Assembly: GCF_012489685.1 (NCBI RefSeq)
Contig: NC_080042.1
Span: forward strand, 37,577,158 to 37,641,157
Direction: 5' to 3'
DNA from: Lotus japonicus
Taxonomy: Eukaryota; Streptophyta; Magnoliopsida; Fabales; Fabaceae
Length of the DNA: 64,000 nucleotides
Below are positions 20,275 through 34,900 of the stretch, piece after piece. Position 1 is the stretch's first letter, and the number at the start of each line of letters is the position of its first letter. A program made the translations under genes and the position numbers. A model generated the notes under the pieces. It saw only the letters and a list, made by a program, of their open reading frames with translations, had not been told where the DNA came from and ran no database searches.

Positions 20275-22240
20275 TGACCAAAAGTCTTGTTGTACCACAA
20301 TAAGTTTAAGCTCATGATATTCCTCCATTGAATGTGATGCAAGTTCGTAGAGCTCAACTAAATGTCGGTGTTTAAGGTTAAGGGTTAAGGTTTTAGGGAT
20401 TAGGGTTTAGGTTTTAGAGTAGGAAAAAAGTATAAAGAGGTCAACATGCTTATGAGAGGACATAAATTTAAAATCGTGTTATTAACCTATTGTATGTGAT
20501 ATAAGTTCGTAGAGCTCAACTAAAACTTACTACAAATGGAGAATTGTATTGAAATAAGTAGAGTAGGAACAAAGGAGAAAGAGGCCAAAATATTGCTTGA
20601 GTGGAGAAATTCGTCCCTAATGACCAAAAGAGTCTTGTTGTACCACAATAAGTTTAAGCTCATGATATTCCTCCATTGAATGTGATGCAAGTTCGTAGAG
20701 CTCAACTAAATGTCGGTGTTTAAGCTTAAGGGTTAAGGGTTTAGGCCTTAGGGTTTAAGTTTTAGAGTAGGACAAAAGTATAAAGAGGCCAACATGCTTA
20801 TGGAGGACATAAATTTAAAATTGTGTTATTAATCTATTGTATGTGATATGAGATCGTAGAGCTCAACTAAAACTTACTACAAATGGAGAATTGTAACGAA
20901 ATAAGTAGAGTAGGAACAAAGGAGAAAGAGGCCAAAATATTGCTTGAGTGGAGAAATTCGTCCCTAATGACCAAAAGTCTTGTTGTACCACAATAAGTTT
21001 AAGCTCATGATATTCCTCCATTGAATGTGATGCAAGTTCGTAGAGCTCAACTAAATGTCGGTGTTTAAGGTTAAGGGTTAAGGTTTTAGGGATTAGGGTT
21101 TAGGTTTTAGAGTAGGAAAAAAGTATAAAGAGGTCAACATGCTTATGAGAGGACATAAATTTAAAATAATGTTATTAACCTATTTTATGTGATATGAGTT
21201 CGTAGAGCTCAACTAAAACTTACTACAAATGGAGAATTGTAATGAAATAAGTAGAGTAGGAACAAAGGAGAAAGAGGCCAAAATATTGCTTGAGTGGAGA
21301 AATTCGTCCCTAATGACCAAAAGAGTCTTGTTGTACCACAATAAGTTTAAGCTCATGATATTCCTCCATTGAATGTGATGCAAGTTCGTAGAGCTCAACT
21401 AAATGTCGGTGTTTAAGCTTAAGGGTTAAGGGTTTAGGCCTTAGGGTTTAAGTTTTAGAGTAGGACAAAAGTATAAAGAGGCCAACATGCTTATGGAGGA
21501 CATAAATTTAAAATCGTGTTATTAATCTATTGTATGTGATATGAGATCGTAGAGCTCAACTAAAACTTACTACAAATGGAGAATTGTAACGAAATAAGTA
21601 GAGTAGGAACAAAGGAGAAAGAGGCCAAAATATTGCTTGAGTGGAGAAATTCGTCCCTAATGACCAAAAGTCTTGTTGTACCACAATAAGCTTAAGCTCA
21701 TGATATTCCTCCATTGAATGTGATGCAAGTTCGTAGAGCTCAACTAAATGTCGGTGTTTAAGGTTAAGGGTTAAGGTTTTAGGGATTAGGGTTTAGGTTT
21801 TAGAGTAGGAAAAAAGTATAAAGAGGTCAACATGCTTATGAGAGGACATAAATTTAAAATAATGTTATTAACCTATTTTATGTGATATGAGTTCGTAGAG
21901 CTCAACTAAAACTTACTACAAATGGAGAATTGTAATGAAATAAGTAGAGTAGGAACAAAGGAGAAAGAGGCCAAAATATTGCTTGAGTGGAGAAATTCGT
22001 CCCTAATGACCAAAAGAGTCTTGTTGTACCACAATAAGTTTAAGCTCATGATATTCCTCCATTGAATGTGATGCAAGTTCGTAGAGCTCAACTAAATGTC
22101 GGTGTTTAAGCTTAAGGGTTAAGGGTTTAGGCCTTAGGGTTTAAGTTTTAGAGTAGGACAAAAGTATAAAGAGGCCAACATGCTTATGGAGGACATAAAT
22201 TTAAAATCGTGCTATTAATCTATTGTATGTGATATGAGAT
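20275..22240. repeat. Dimer higher-order repeat, 693 bp
   Basis: Two monomer types alternate. One has a 3-bp deletion giving GACCAAAAGTCTTGTTG (near 20279, 20972, 21665). The other has TTAAGCTTAAGGGTTAAGGG after GGTGT. Copies at 21.17 and 21.86 kb also share AAAATAATGTTATTAACC. The spacing is 693 bp, about three copies. Confidence 0.75.
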
Positions 22241-25200
22241 CGTAGAGCTCAACTAAAACTTACTACAAATGGAGAATTGTAACGAAATAAGTAGAGTAGG
22301 AACAAAGGAGAAAGAGGCCAAAATATTGCTTGAGTGGAGAAATTCGTCCCTAATGACCAAAAGAGTCTTGTTGAACCACAATAAGTTTAAGCTCATAATA
22401 TTCCTCCATCGAATGTGATGCAAGTTCGTAGAGCTTAACTAAATGTCGGTGTTTAAGGTTAAGGGTTAAGGGTTTAGGGATTAGGGTTTAGGTTTTAGAG
22501 TAGGACAAATGTATAAAGAGGTCAACATGGTTATGAGAGGACATAAATTTAAAATCGTGTTGTTAATCTATTGTATGTGATATGAGTTTGAAGAGCTCAA
22601 CTAAAACATACTACAAATGGAGAATTGTAATGAAATAAGTAGAGTAGGAACAAAGGAGAAAGGGGCCAAAATATTGCTTGAGTGGAGAAATTCGTCCCTA
22701 ATGACCAAAAGAGTCTTGTTGTACCACAATAAGTGTAAGCTCATGATATTCCTCCATTGAATGTGATGCAAGTTCGTAGAGCTCAACTAAATGTCGGTGT
22801 TTAAGGTTAAGGGTTAAGGTTTTAGGGCTTAGGGTTTAGGTTTTAAAGTAGGAAAAAAGTATAAAGAGGTCAACATGCTTATGAGAGGACATAAATCTAA
22901 AATCGTGTTATTAACCTATTGTATGTGATATGAGATCGTAGAGCTCAACTAAAACTTACTACAAATGGAGATTGTAACGAAATAAGTAGAGTAGGAACAA
23001 AGGAGAAAAAGGCCAAAATATTGCTTGAGAGGAGAAATTCGTCCCTAATGACCAAAAGAGTCTTGTTGTACCACAATAAGTGTAAGCTCATGAAATTCCT
23101 CCATTGAATGTGATGCAAGTTCGTAGAGCTCAACTAAATGTCGGTGTTTAAGGTTAAGGGTTAAGGTTTTATGGCTTAGGGTTTAGGTTTTAGAGTAGGA
23201 AAAAAGTATAAAGAGGTCAACATGCTTATGAGAGGACATAAATTTAAAATCGTGTTATTAACCTATTGTATGTGATATGAGTTCGTAGAGCTCAACTAAA
23301 ACTTACTAAAAATGGAGAATTGTAATGAAATAAGTAGAGTAGGAACAAAGGAGAAAGAGGCCAAAATATTGCTTGAGTGGAGAAAATCGTCCCTAATGAC
23401 CAAAAGAGTCTTGTAGTACCACAATAAGTTTAAGCTCATGATATTCCTCCATTGAATGTGATGCAAGTTCGTAGAGCTCAACTAAATGTCGGTGTTTAAG
23501 GTTAAGGGTTAAGGGTTTAGGCCTTAGGGTTTAAGTTTTAGAGTAGGACAAAAGTATAAAGAGGCCAACATGCTTATGGAGGACATAAATTTAAAATCGT
23601 GTTATTAATCTATTGTATGTGATATGAGATCGTAGAGCTCAACTAAAACTTACTACAAATGGAGAATTGTAACGAAATAAGTAGAGTAGGAACAAAGGAG
23701 AAAAAGGCCAAAATATTGCTTGAGAGGAGAAATTCGTCCCTAATGACCAAAAGAGTCTTGTTGTACCACAATAAGTGTAAGCTCATGATATTCCTCCATT
23801 GAATATGATGCAAGTTCGTAGAGCTCAACTAAATGTCGGTGTTTAAGCTTAAGGGTTAAGGGTTTAGGCCATAGGGTTTAAGTTTTAGAGTAGGACAAAA
23901 GTATAAAGAGGCCAACATGCTTATGGAGGACATAAATTTAAAATCGTGTTATTAATCTATTGTATGTGATATGAGATCGTAGAGCTCAACGAAAACTTAC
24001 TACAAATGGAGAATTGTAACAGAATAAGTAGAGTAGGAACAAAGGAGAAAGAGGCCAAAATATTGCTTGAGTGGAGAAATTCGTCCCTAATGACCAAAAG
24101 AGTCTTGTTGAACCACAATAAGTTTAAGCTCATGATATTCCTCCATTGAATGTGATGCAAGTTCGTAGAGCTTAACTAAATGTCGGTGTTTAAGGTTAAG
24201 GGTTAAGGGTTTAGGGATTAGGGTTTAGGTTTTAGAGTAGGACAAATGTATAAAGAGGTCAACATGGTTATGAGAGGACATAAATTTAAAATCGTGTTGT
24301 TAATCTATTATATGTGATATGAGTTTGAAGAGCTCAACTAAAACATACTACAAATGGAGAATTGTAATGAAATAAGTAGAGTAGGAACAAAGGAGAAAGA
24401 GGCCAAAATATTGCTTGAGTGGAGAAATTCGTCCCTAATGACCAAAAGAGTCTTGTTGTACCACAATAAGTGTAAGCTCATGATATTCCTCCATTGAAAG
24501 TGATGCAAGTTCGTAGAGCTCAACTAAATGTCGGTGTTTAAGGTTAAGGGTTAAGGTTTTAGGGCTTAGGGTTTAGGTTTTAAAGTAGGAAAAAAGTATA
24601 AAGAGGTCAACATGCTTATGAGAGGACATAAATCTAAAATCGTGTTATTAACCTATTGTATGTGATATGAGATCGTAGAGCTCAACTAAAACTTACTACA
24701 AATGGAGAATTGTAACGAAATAAGTAGAGTAGGAACAAAGGAGAAAAAGGCCAAAATATTGCTTGAGAGGAGAAATTCGTCCCTAATGACCAAAAGAGTC
24801 TTGTTGTACCACAATAAGTGTAAGCTCATGAAATTCCTCCATTGAATGTGATGCAAGTTCGTAGAGCTCAACTAAATGTCGGTGTTTAAGGTTAAGGGTT
24901 AAGGTTTTATGGCTTAGGGTTTAGGTTTTAGATTAGGAAAAAAGTATAAAGAGGTCAACATGCTTATGAGAGGACATAAATTTAAAATCGTGTTATTAAC
25001 CTATTGTATGTGATATGAGTTCGTAGAGCTCAACTAAAACTTACTACAAATGGAGAATTGTAATGAAATAAGTAGAGTAGGAACAAAGGAGAAAGAGGCC
25101 AAAATATTGCTTGAGTGGAGAAATTCGTAGCTAATGACCAAAAGAGTCTTGTTGTACCACAATAAGTTTAAGCTCATGATATTCCTCCATTGAATGTGAT

Positions 25201-25979
25201 GCAAGTTCGTAGAGCTCAACTAAATGTCGGTGTTTAAGCTTAAGGTTTAAGGGTTTAGGCCATAGGGTTTAAGTTTTAGAGTAGGACAAAAGTATAAAGA
25301 GGCCAACATGCTTATGGAGGATATAAATTTAAAATCGTGTTATTAATCTATTGTATGTGATATGAGATCGTAGAGCTCAACTAAAACTTACTACAAATGG
25401 AGAATTGTAACGAAATAAGTAGAGTAGGAACAAAGGAGAAAGAGGCCAATATATTGCTTGAGTGGAGAAATTCGTCCCTAATGACCAAAAGAGTCTTGTT
25501 GAACCACAATAAGTTTAAGCTCATGATATTCCTCCATTGAATGTGATGCAAGTTCGTAGAGCTTAACTAAATGTCGGTGTTTAAGGTTAAGGGTTAAGGG
25601 TTTAGGGATTAGGGTTTAGGTTTTAGAGTAGGACAAATGTATAAAGAGGTCAACATGGTTATGAGAGGACATAAATTTAAAATCGTGTTGTTAATCTATT
25701 GTATGTGATATGAGTTTGAAGAGCTCAACTAAAACATACTACAAATGGAGAATTGTAATGAAATAAGTAGAGTAGGAACAAAGGAGAAAGAGGCCAAAAT
25801 AGTGCTTGAGTGGAGAAAATCGTCCCTAATGACCAAAAGAGTCTTGTAGTACCACAATAAGTTTAAGCTCATGATATTCCTCCATTGAATGTGATGCAAG
25901 TTCGTAGAGCTCAACTAAATGTCGGTGTTTAAGGTTAAGGGTTAAGGGTTTAGGCCTTAGGGTTTAAGTTTTAGAGTAG

Positions 25980-28900
25980 GACAAAAGTATAAAGAGGCCA
26001 ACATGCTTATGGAGGACATAAATTTAAAATCGTGTTATTAATCTATTGTATGTGATATGAGATCGTAGAGCTCAACTAAAACTTACTACAAATGGAGAAT
26101 TGTAACGAAATAAGTAGAGTAGGAACAAAGGAGAAAGAGGCCAAAATATTGCTTGAGTGGAGAAATTCGTCCCTAATGACCAAAAGTCTTGTTGTACCAC
26201 AATAAGTGTAAGCTCATGAAATTCCTCCATTGAATGTGATGCAAGTTCGTAGAGCTCAACTAAATGTCGGTATTTAAGGTTAAGGGTTAAGGTTTTATGG
26301 CTTAGGGTTTAGGTTTTAGAGTAGGAAAAAAGTATAAAGAGGTCAACATGCTTATGAGAGGACATAAATTTAAAATCGTGTTATTAACCTATTGTATGTG
26401 ATATGAGTTCGTAGAGCTCAACTAAAACTTACAACAAATGGAGAATTGTAATGAAATAAGTAGAGTAGGAACAAAAGAGAAAGAGGCCAAAATATTGCTT
26501 GAGTGGAGAAATTCGTCCCTAATGACCAAAAGAGTCTTGTTGTACAACAATAAGTGTAAGCTCATGATATTCCTCCATTGAATGTGATGCAAGTTCGTAG
26601 AGCTCAACTAAATGTCGGTGTTTAAGGTTAAGGGTTAAGGTTTTAGGGCTTAGGGTTTAGGTTTTAAAGTAGGAAAAAAGTATAAAGAGGTCAACATGCT
26701 TATGAGAGGACATAAATCTAAAATCGTGTTATTAACCTATTGTATGTGATATGAAATCGTAGAGCTCAACTAAAACTTACTACAAATGGAGAATTGTAAC
26801 GAAATAAGTAGAGTAGGAACAAAGGAGAAAAAGGCCAAAATATTGCTTGAGAGGAGAAATTCATCCCTAATGACCCAAAGAGTCTTGTTGTACCACAATA
26901 AGTGTAAGCTCATGAAATTCCTCCATTGAATGTGATGCAAGTTCGTAGAGCTCAACTAAATGTCGGTGTTTAAGGTTAAGGGTTAAGGTTTTATGGCTTA
27001 GGGTTTAGGTTTTAGAGTAGGAAAAAAGTATAAAGAGGTCAACATGCTTATGAGAGGACATAAATTTAAAATCGTGTTATTAACCTATTGTATGTGATAT
27101 GAGTTCGTAGAGCTCAACTAAAACTTACTACAAATGGAGAATTGTAATGAAATAAGTAGAGTAGGAACAAAAGAGAAAGAGGCCAAAATATTGCTTGAGT
27201 GGAGAAATTCGTCCCTAATGACCAAAAGAGTCTTGTTGTACAACAATAAGTGTAAGCTCATGATATTCCTCCATTGAATGTGATGCAAGTTCGTAGAGCT
27301 CAACTAAATGTCGGTGTTTAAGGTTAAGGGTTAAGGTTTTAGGGCTTAGGGTTTAGGTTTTAAAGTAGGAAAAAAGTATAAAGAGGTCAACATGCTTATG
27401 AGAGGACATAAATCTAAAATCGTGTTATTAACCTATTGTATGTGATATGAAATCGTAGAGCTCAACTAAAACTTACTACAAATGGAGAATTGTAACGAAA
27501 TAAGTAGAGTAGGAACAAAGGAGAAAAAGGCCAAAATATTGCTTGAGAGGAGAAATTCGTCCCTAATGACCCAAAGAGTCTTGTTGTACCACAATAAGTG
27601 TAAGCTCATGAAATTCCTCCATTGAATGTGATGCAAGTTCGTAGAGCTCAACTAAATGTCGGTGTTTAAGGTTAAGGGTTAAGGTTTTATGGCTTAGGGT
27701 TTAGGTTTTAGAGTAGGAAAAAAGTATAAAGAGGTCAACATGCTTATGAGAGGACATAAATTTAAAATCGTGTTATTAACCTATTGTATGTGATATTAGT
27801 TCGTAGAGCTCAACTAAAACTTACTAAAAATGGAGAATTGTAATAAAATATGTATTGTGCGAACAAAGGAGAAAGAGGCCAAAATATTGCTTCTGAGTGG
27901 AGAAATTCGTCCCTAATGACAAAAAGTGTCTTGTTGTACCACAATAAGTTTAAGCTCATGATATTCCTCCATTGATAGTGATGCAAGTTCGTAGAGCTCA
28001 ACTAAATATCGGTGTTTAAGCTTAAGGGTTAAGGGTTTAGGCCATAGGGTTTAAGTTTTAGAGTTGGACAAAAGTATAAAGAGGCCAACATGCTTATGGA
28101 GGACATAAATTTAAAATCGTGTTATTAATCTATTGTATGTGATATGAGATCGTAGAGCTCAACTAAAACTTACTACAAATGGAGAATTGTAACGAAATAA
28201 GTAGAGTAGGAACAAAGGAGAAAGAGGCCAAAATATTGCTTGAGTGGAGAAATTCGTCCCTAATGACCAAAAGAGTCTTGTTGAACCACAATAAGTTTAA
28301 GCTCATGATATTCCTCCATTGAATGTGATGCAAGTTCGTAGAGCTTAACTAAATGTCGGTGTTTAAGGTTAAGGGTTAAGGGTTTAGGGATTAGGGTTTA
28401 GGTTTTAGAGTAGGACAAATGTATAAAGAGGTCAACATGGTTATGAGAGGACATAAATTTAAATCGTGTTGTTAATCTATTGTATGTGATATGAGTTTGA
28501 AGAGCTCAACTAAAACATACTACAAATGGAGAATTGTAATGAAATAAGTAGAGTAGGAACAAAGGAGAAAGAGGCCAAAATATTGCTTGAGTGGAGAAAT
28601 TCGTCCCTAATGACCAAAAGAGTCTTGTTGTACCACAATAAGTGTAAGCTCATGATATTCCTCCATTGAATGTGATGCAAGTTCGTAGAGCTCAACTAAA
28701 TGTCGGTGTTTAAGGTTAAGGGTTAAGGTTTTAGGGCTTAGGGTTTAGGTTTTAAAGTAGGAAAAAAGTATAAAGAGGTCAACATGCTTATGAGAGGACA
28801 TAAATCTAAAATCGTGTTATTAACCTATTGTATGTGATATGAGATCGTAGAGCTCAACTAAAACTTACTACAAATGGAGAATTGTAACGAAATAAGTAGA

Positions 28901-31900
28901 GTAGGAACAAAGGAGAAAAAGGCCAAAATATTGCTTGAGAGGAGAAATTCGTCCCTAATGACCCAAAGAGTCTTGTTGTACCACAATAAGTGTAAGCTCA
29001 TGAAATTCCTCCATTGAATGTGATGCAAGTTCGTAGAGCTCAACTAAATGTCGGTGTTTAAGGTTAAGGGTTAAGGTTTTATGGCTTAGGGTTTAGGTTT
29101 TAGAGTAGGAAAAAAGTATAAAGAGGTCAACATGCTTATGAGAGGACATAAATTTAAAATCGTGTTATTAACCTATTGTATGTGATATGAGTTCGTAGAG
29201 CTCAACTAAAACTTACTACAAATGGAGAATTGTAATGAAATAAGTAGAGTAGGAACAAAAGAGAAAGAGGCCAAAATATTGCTTGAGTGGAGAAATTCGT
29301 CCCTAATGACCAAAAGAGTCTTGTTGTACAACAATAAGTGTAAGCTCATGATATTCCTCCATTGAATGTGATGCAAGTTCGTAGAGCTCAACTAAATGTC
29401 GGTGTTTAAGGTTAAGGGTTAAGGTTTTAGGGCTTAGGGTTTAGGTTTTAAAGTAGGAAAAAAGTATAAAGAGGTCAACATGCTTATGAGAGGACATAAA
29501 TCTAAAATCGTGTTATTAACCTATTGTATGTGATATGAAATCGTAGAGCTCAACTAAAACTTACTACAAATGGAGAATTGTAACGAAATAAGTAGAGTAG
29601 GAACAAAGGAGAAAAAGGCCAAAATATTGCTTGAGAGGAGAAATTCGTCCCTAATGACCCAAAGAGTCTTGTTGTACCACAATAAGTGTAAGCTCATGAA
29701 ATTCCTCCATTGAATGTGATGCAAGTTCGTAGAGCTCAACTAAATGTCGGTGTTTAAGGTTAAGGGTTAAGGTTTTATGGCTTAGGGTTTAGGTTTTAGA
29801 GTAGGAAAAAAGTATAAAGAGGTCAACATGCTTATGAGAGGACATAAATTTAAAATCGTGTTATTAACCTATTGTATGTGATATGAGTTCGTAGAGCTCA
29901 ACTAAAACTTACTAAAAATGGAGAATTGTAATAAAATATGTATTGTGCGAACAAAGGAGAAAGAGGCCAAAATATTGCTTTTGAGTGGAGAAATTCGTCC
30001 CTAATGACAAAAAGTGTCTTGTTGTACCACAATAAGTTTAAGCTCATGATATTCCTCCATTGATAGTGATGCAAGTTCGTAGAGCTCAACTAAATGTCGG
30101 TGTTTAAGCTTAAGGGTTAAGGGTTTAGGCCATAGGGTTTAAGTTTTAGAGTTGGACAAAAGTATAAAGAGGCCAACATGCTTATGGAGGACATAAATTT
30201 AAAATCGTGTTATTAATCTATTGTATGTGATATGAGATCGTAGAGCTCAACTAAAACTTACTACAAATGGAGAATTGTAACGAAATAAGTAGAGTAGGAA
30301 CAAAGGAGAAAGAGGCCAAAATATTGCTTGAGTGGAGAAATTCGTCCCTAATGACCAAAAGAGTCTTGTTGAACCACAATAAGTTTAAGCTCATGATATT
30401 CCTCCATTGAATGTGATGCAAGTTCGTAGAGCTTAACTAAATGTCGGTGTTTAAGGTTAAGGGTTAAGGGTTTAGGGATTAGGGTTTAGGTTTTAGAGTA
30501 GGACAAATGTATAAAGAGGTCAACATGGTTATGAGAGGACATAAATTTAAATCGTGTTGTTAATCTATTGTATGTGATATGAGTTTGAAGAGCTCAACTA
30601 AAACATACTACAAATGGAGAATTGTAATGAAATAAGTAGAGTAGGAACAAAGGAGAAAGAGGCCAAAATATTGCTTGAGTGGAGAAATTCGTCCCTAATG
30701 ACCAAAAGAGTCTTGTTGTACCACAATAAGTGTAAGCTCATGATATTCCTCCATTGAATGTGATGCAAGTTCGTAGAGCTCAACTAAATGTCGGTGTTTA
30801 AGGTTAAGGGTTAAGGTTTTAGGGCTTAGGGTTTAGGTTTTAAAGTAGGAAAAAAGTATAAAGAGGTCAACATGCTTATGAGAGGACATAAATTTAAAAT
30901 CGTGTTATTAACCTATTGTATGTGATATGAGTTCGTAGAGCTCAACTAAAACTTACTACAAATGGAGAATTGTAATGAAATAAGTAGAGTAGGAACAAAA
31001 GAGAAAGAGGCCAAAATATTGCTTGAGTGGAGAAATTCGTCCCTAATGACCCAAAGAGTCTTGTTGTACCACAATAAGTGTAAGCTCATGAAATTCCTCC
31101 ATTGAATGTGATGCAAGTTCGTAGAGCTCAACTAAATGTCGGTGTTTAAGGTTAAGGGTTAAGGTTTTATGGCTTAGGGTTTAGGTTTTAGAGTAGGAAA
31201 AAAGTATAAAGAGGTCAACATGCTTATGAGAGGACATAAATTTAAAATCGTGTTATTAACCTATTGTATGTGATATGAGTTCGTAGAGCTCAACTAAAAC
31301 TTACTACAAATGGAGAATTGTAATGAAATAAGTAGAGTAGGAACAAAAGAGAAAGAGGCCAAAATATTGCTTGAGTGGAGAAATTCGTCCCTAATGACCA
31401 AAAGAGTCTTGTTGTACAACAATAAGTGTAAGCTCATGATATTCCTCCATTGAATGTGATGCAAGTTCGTAGAGCTCAACTAAATGTCGGTGTTTAAGGT
31501 TAAGGGTTAAGGTTTTAGGGCTTAGGGTTTAGGTTTTAAAGTAGGAAAAAAGTATAAAGAGGTCAACATGCTTATGAGAGGACATAAATCTAAAATCGTG
31601 TTATTAACCTATTGTATGTGATATGAAATCGTAGAGCTCAACTAAAACTTACTACAAATGGAGAATTGTAACGAAATAAGTAGAGTAGGAACAAAAGAGA
31701 AAAAGGCCAAAATATTGCTTGAGAGGAGAAATTCGTCCCTAATGACCCAAAGAGTCTTGTTGTACCACAATAAGTGTAAGCTCATGAAATTCCTCCATTG
31801 AATGTGATGCAAGTTCGTAGAGCTCAACTAAATGTCGGTGTTTAAGGTTAAGGGTTAAGGTTTTATGGCTTAGGGTTTAGGTTTTAGAGTAGGAAAAAAG

Positions 31901-34900
31901 TATAAAGAGGTCAACATGCTTATGAGAGGACATAAATTTAAAATCGTGTTATTAACCTATTGTATGTGATATGAGTTCGTAGAGCTCAACTAAAACTTAC
32001 TACAAATGGAGAATTGTAATGAAATAAGTAGAGTAGGAACAAAAGAGAAAGAGGCCAAAATATTGCTTGAGTGGAGAAATTCGTCCCTAATGACCAAAAG
32101 AGTCTTGTTGTACAACAATAAGTGTAAGCTCATGATATTCCTCCATTGAATGTGATGCAAGTTCGTAGAGCTCAACTAAATGTCGGTGTTTAAGGTTAAG
32201 GGTTAAGGTTTTAGGGCTTAGGGTTTAGGTTTTAAAGTAGGAAAAAAGTATAAAGAGGTCAACATGCTTATGAGAGGACATAAATCTAAAATCGTGTTAT
32301 TAACCTATTGTATGTGATATGAAATCGTAGAGCTCAACTAAAACTTACTACAAATGGAGAATTGTAACGAAATAAGTAGAGTAGGAACAAAGGAGAAAAA
32401 GGCCAAAATATTGCTTGAGAGGAGAAATTCGTCCCTAATGACCCAAAGAGTCTTGTTGTACCACAATAAGTGTAAGCTCATGAAATTCCTCCATTGAATG
32501 TGATGCAAGTTCGTAGAGCTCAACTAAATGTCGGTGTTTAAGGTTAAGGGTTAAGGTTTTATGGCTTAGGGTTTAGGTTTTAGAGTAGGAAAAAAGTATA
32601 AAGAGGTCAACATGCTTATGAGAGGACATAAATTTAAAATCGTGTTATTAACCTATTGTATGTGATATGAGTTCGTAGAGCTCAACTAAAACTTACTAAA
32701 AATGGAGAATTGTAATAAAATATGTATTGTGCGAACAAAGGAGAAAGAGGCCAAAATATTGCTTTTGAGTGGAGAAATTCGTCCCTAATGACAAAAAGTG
32801 TCTTGTTGTACCACAATAAGTTTAAGCTCATGATATTCCTCCATTGATAGTGATGCAAGTTCGTAGAGCTCAACTAAATGTCGGTGTTTAAGCTTAAGGG
32901 TTAAGGGTTTAGGCCATAGGGTTTAAGTTTTAGAGTTGGACAAAAGTATAAAGAGGTCAACATGCTTATGAGAGGACATAAATCTAAAATCGTGTTATTA
33001 ACCTATTGTATGTGATATGAAATCGTAGAGCTCAACTAAAACTTACTACAAATGGAGAATTGTAACGAAATAAGTAGAGTAGGAACAAAAGAGAAAAAGG
33101 CCAAAATATTGCTTGAGAGGAGAAATTCGTCCCTAATGACCCAAAGAGTCTTGTTGTACCACAATAAGTGTAAGCTCATGAAATTCCTCCATTGAATGTG
33201 ATGCAAGTTCGTAGAGCTCAACTAAATGTCGGTGTTTAAGGTTAAGGGTTAAGGTTTTATGGCTTAGGGTTTAGGTTTTAGAGTAGGAAAAAAGTATAAA
33301 GAGGTCAACATGCTTATGAGAGGACATAAATTTAAAATCGTGTTATTAACCTATTGTATGTGATATGAGTTCGTAGAGCTCAACTAAAACTTACTACAAA
33401 TGGAGAATTGTAATGAAATAAGTAGAGTAGGAACAAAAGAGAAAGAGGCCAAAATATTGCTTGAGTGGAGAAATTCGTCCCTAATGACCAAAAGAGTCTT
33501 GTTGTACAACAATAAGTGTAAGCTCATGATATTCCTCCATTGAATGTGATGCAAGTTCGTAGAGCTCAACTAAATGTCGGTGTTTAAGGTTAAGGGTTAA
33601 GGTTTTAGGGCTTAGGGTTTAGGTTTTAAAGTAGGAAAAAAGTATAAAGAGGTCAACATGCTTATGAGAGGACATAAATCTAAAATCGTGTTATTAACCT
33701 ATTGTATGTGATATGAAATCGTAGAGCTCAACTAAAACTTACTACAAATGGAGAATTGTAACGAAATAAGTAGAGTAGGAACAAAGGAGAAAAAGGCCAA
33801 AATATTGCTTGAGAGGAGAAATTCGTCCCTAATGACCCAAAGAGTCTTGTTGTACCACAATAAGTGTAAGCTCATGAAATTCCTCCATTGAATGTGATGC
33901 AAGTTCGTAGAGCTCAACTAAATGTCGGTGTTTAAGGTTAAGGGTTAAGGTTTTATGGCTTAGGGTTTAGGTTTTAGAGTAGGAAAAAAGTATAAAGAGG
34001 TCAACATGCTTATGAGAGGACATAAATTTAAAATCGTGTTATTAACCTATTGTATGTGATATGAGTTCGTAGAGCTCAACTAAAACTTACTAAAAATGGA
34101 GAATTGTAATAAAATATGTATTGTGCGAACAAAGGAGAAAGAGGCCAAAATATTGCTTTTGAGTGGAGAAATTCGTCCCTAATGACAAAAAGTGTCTTGT
34201 TGTACCACAATAAGTTTAAGCTCATGATATTCCTCCATTGATAGTGATGCAAGTTCGTAGAGCTCAACTAAATGTCGGTGTTTAAGCTTAAGGGTTAAGG
34301 GTTTAGGCCATAGGGTTTAAGTTTTAGAGTTGGACAAAAGTATAAAGAGGCCAACATGCTTATGGAGGACATAAATTTAAAATCGTGTTATTAACCTATT
34401 GTATGTGATATTAGTTCGTAGAGCTCAACTAAAACTTACTAAAAATGGAGAATTGTAATAAAATATGTATTGTGCGAACAAAGGAGAAAGAGGCCAAAAT
34501 ATTGCTTCTGAGTGGAGAAATTCGTCCCTAATGACAAAAAGTGTCTTGTTGTACCACAATAAGTTTAAGCTCATGATATTCCTCCATTGATAGTGATGCA
34601 AGTTCGTAGAGCTCAACTAAATATCGGTGTTTAAGCTTAAGGGTTAAGGGTTTAGGCCATAGGGTTTAAGTTTTAGAGTTGGACAAAAGTATAAAGAGGC
34701 CAACATGCTTATGGAGGACATAAATTTAAAATCGTGTTATTAATCTATTGTATGTGATATGAGATCGTAGAGCTCAACTAAAACTTACTACAAATGGAGA
34801 ATTGTAACGAAATAAGTAGAGTAGGAACAAAGGAGAAAGAGGCCAAAATATTGCTTGAGTGGAGAAATTCGTCCCTAATGACCAAAAGTCTTGTTGTACC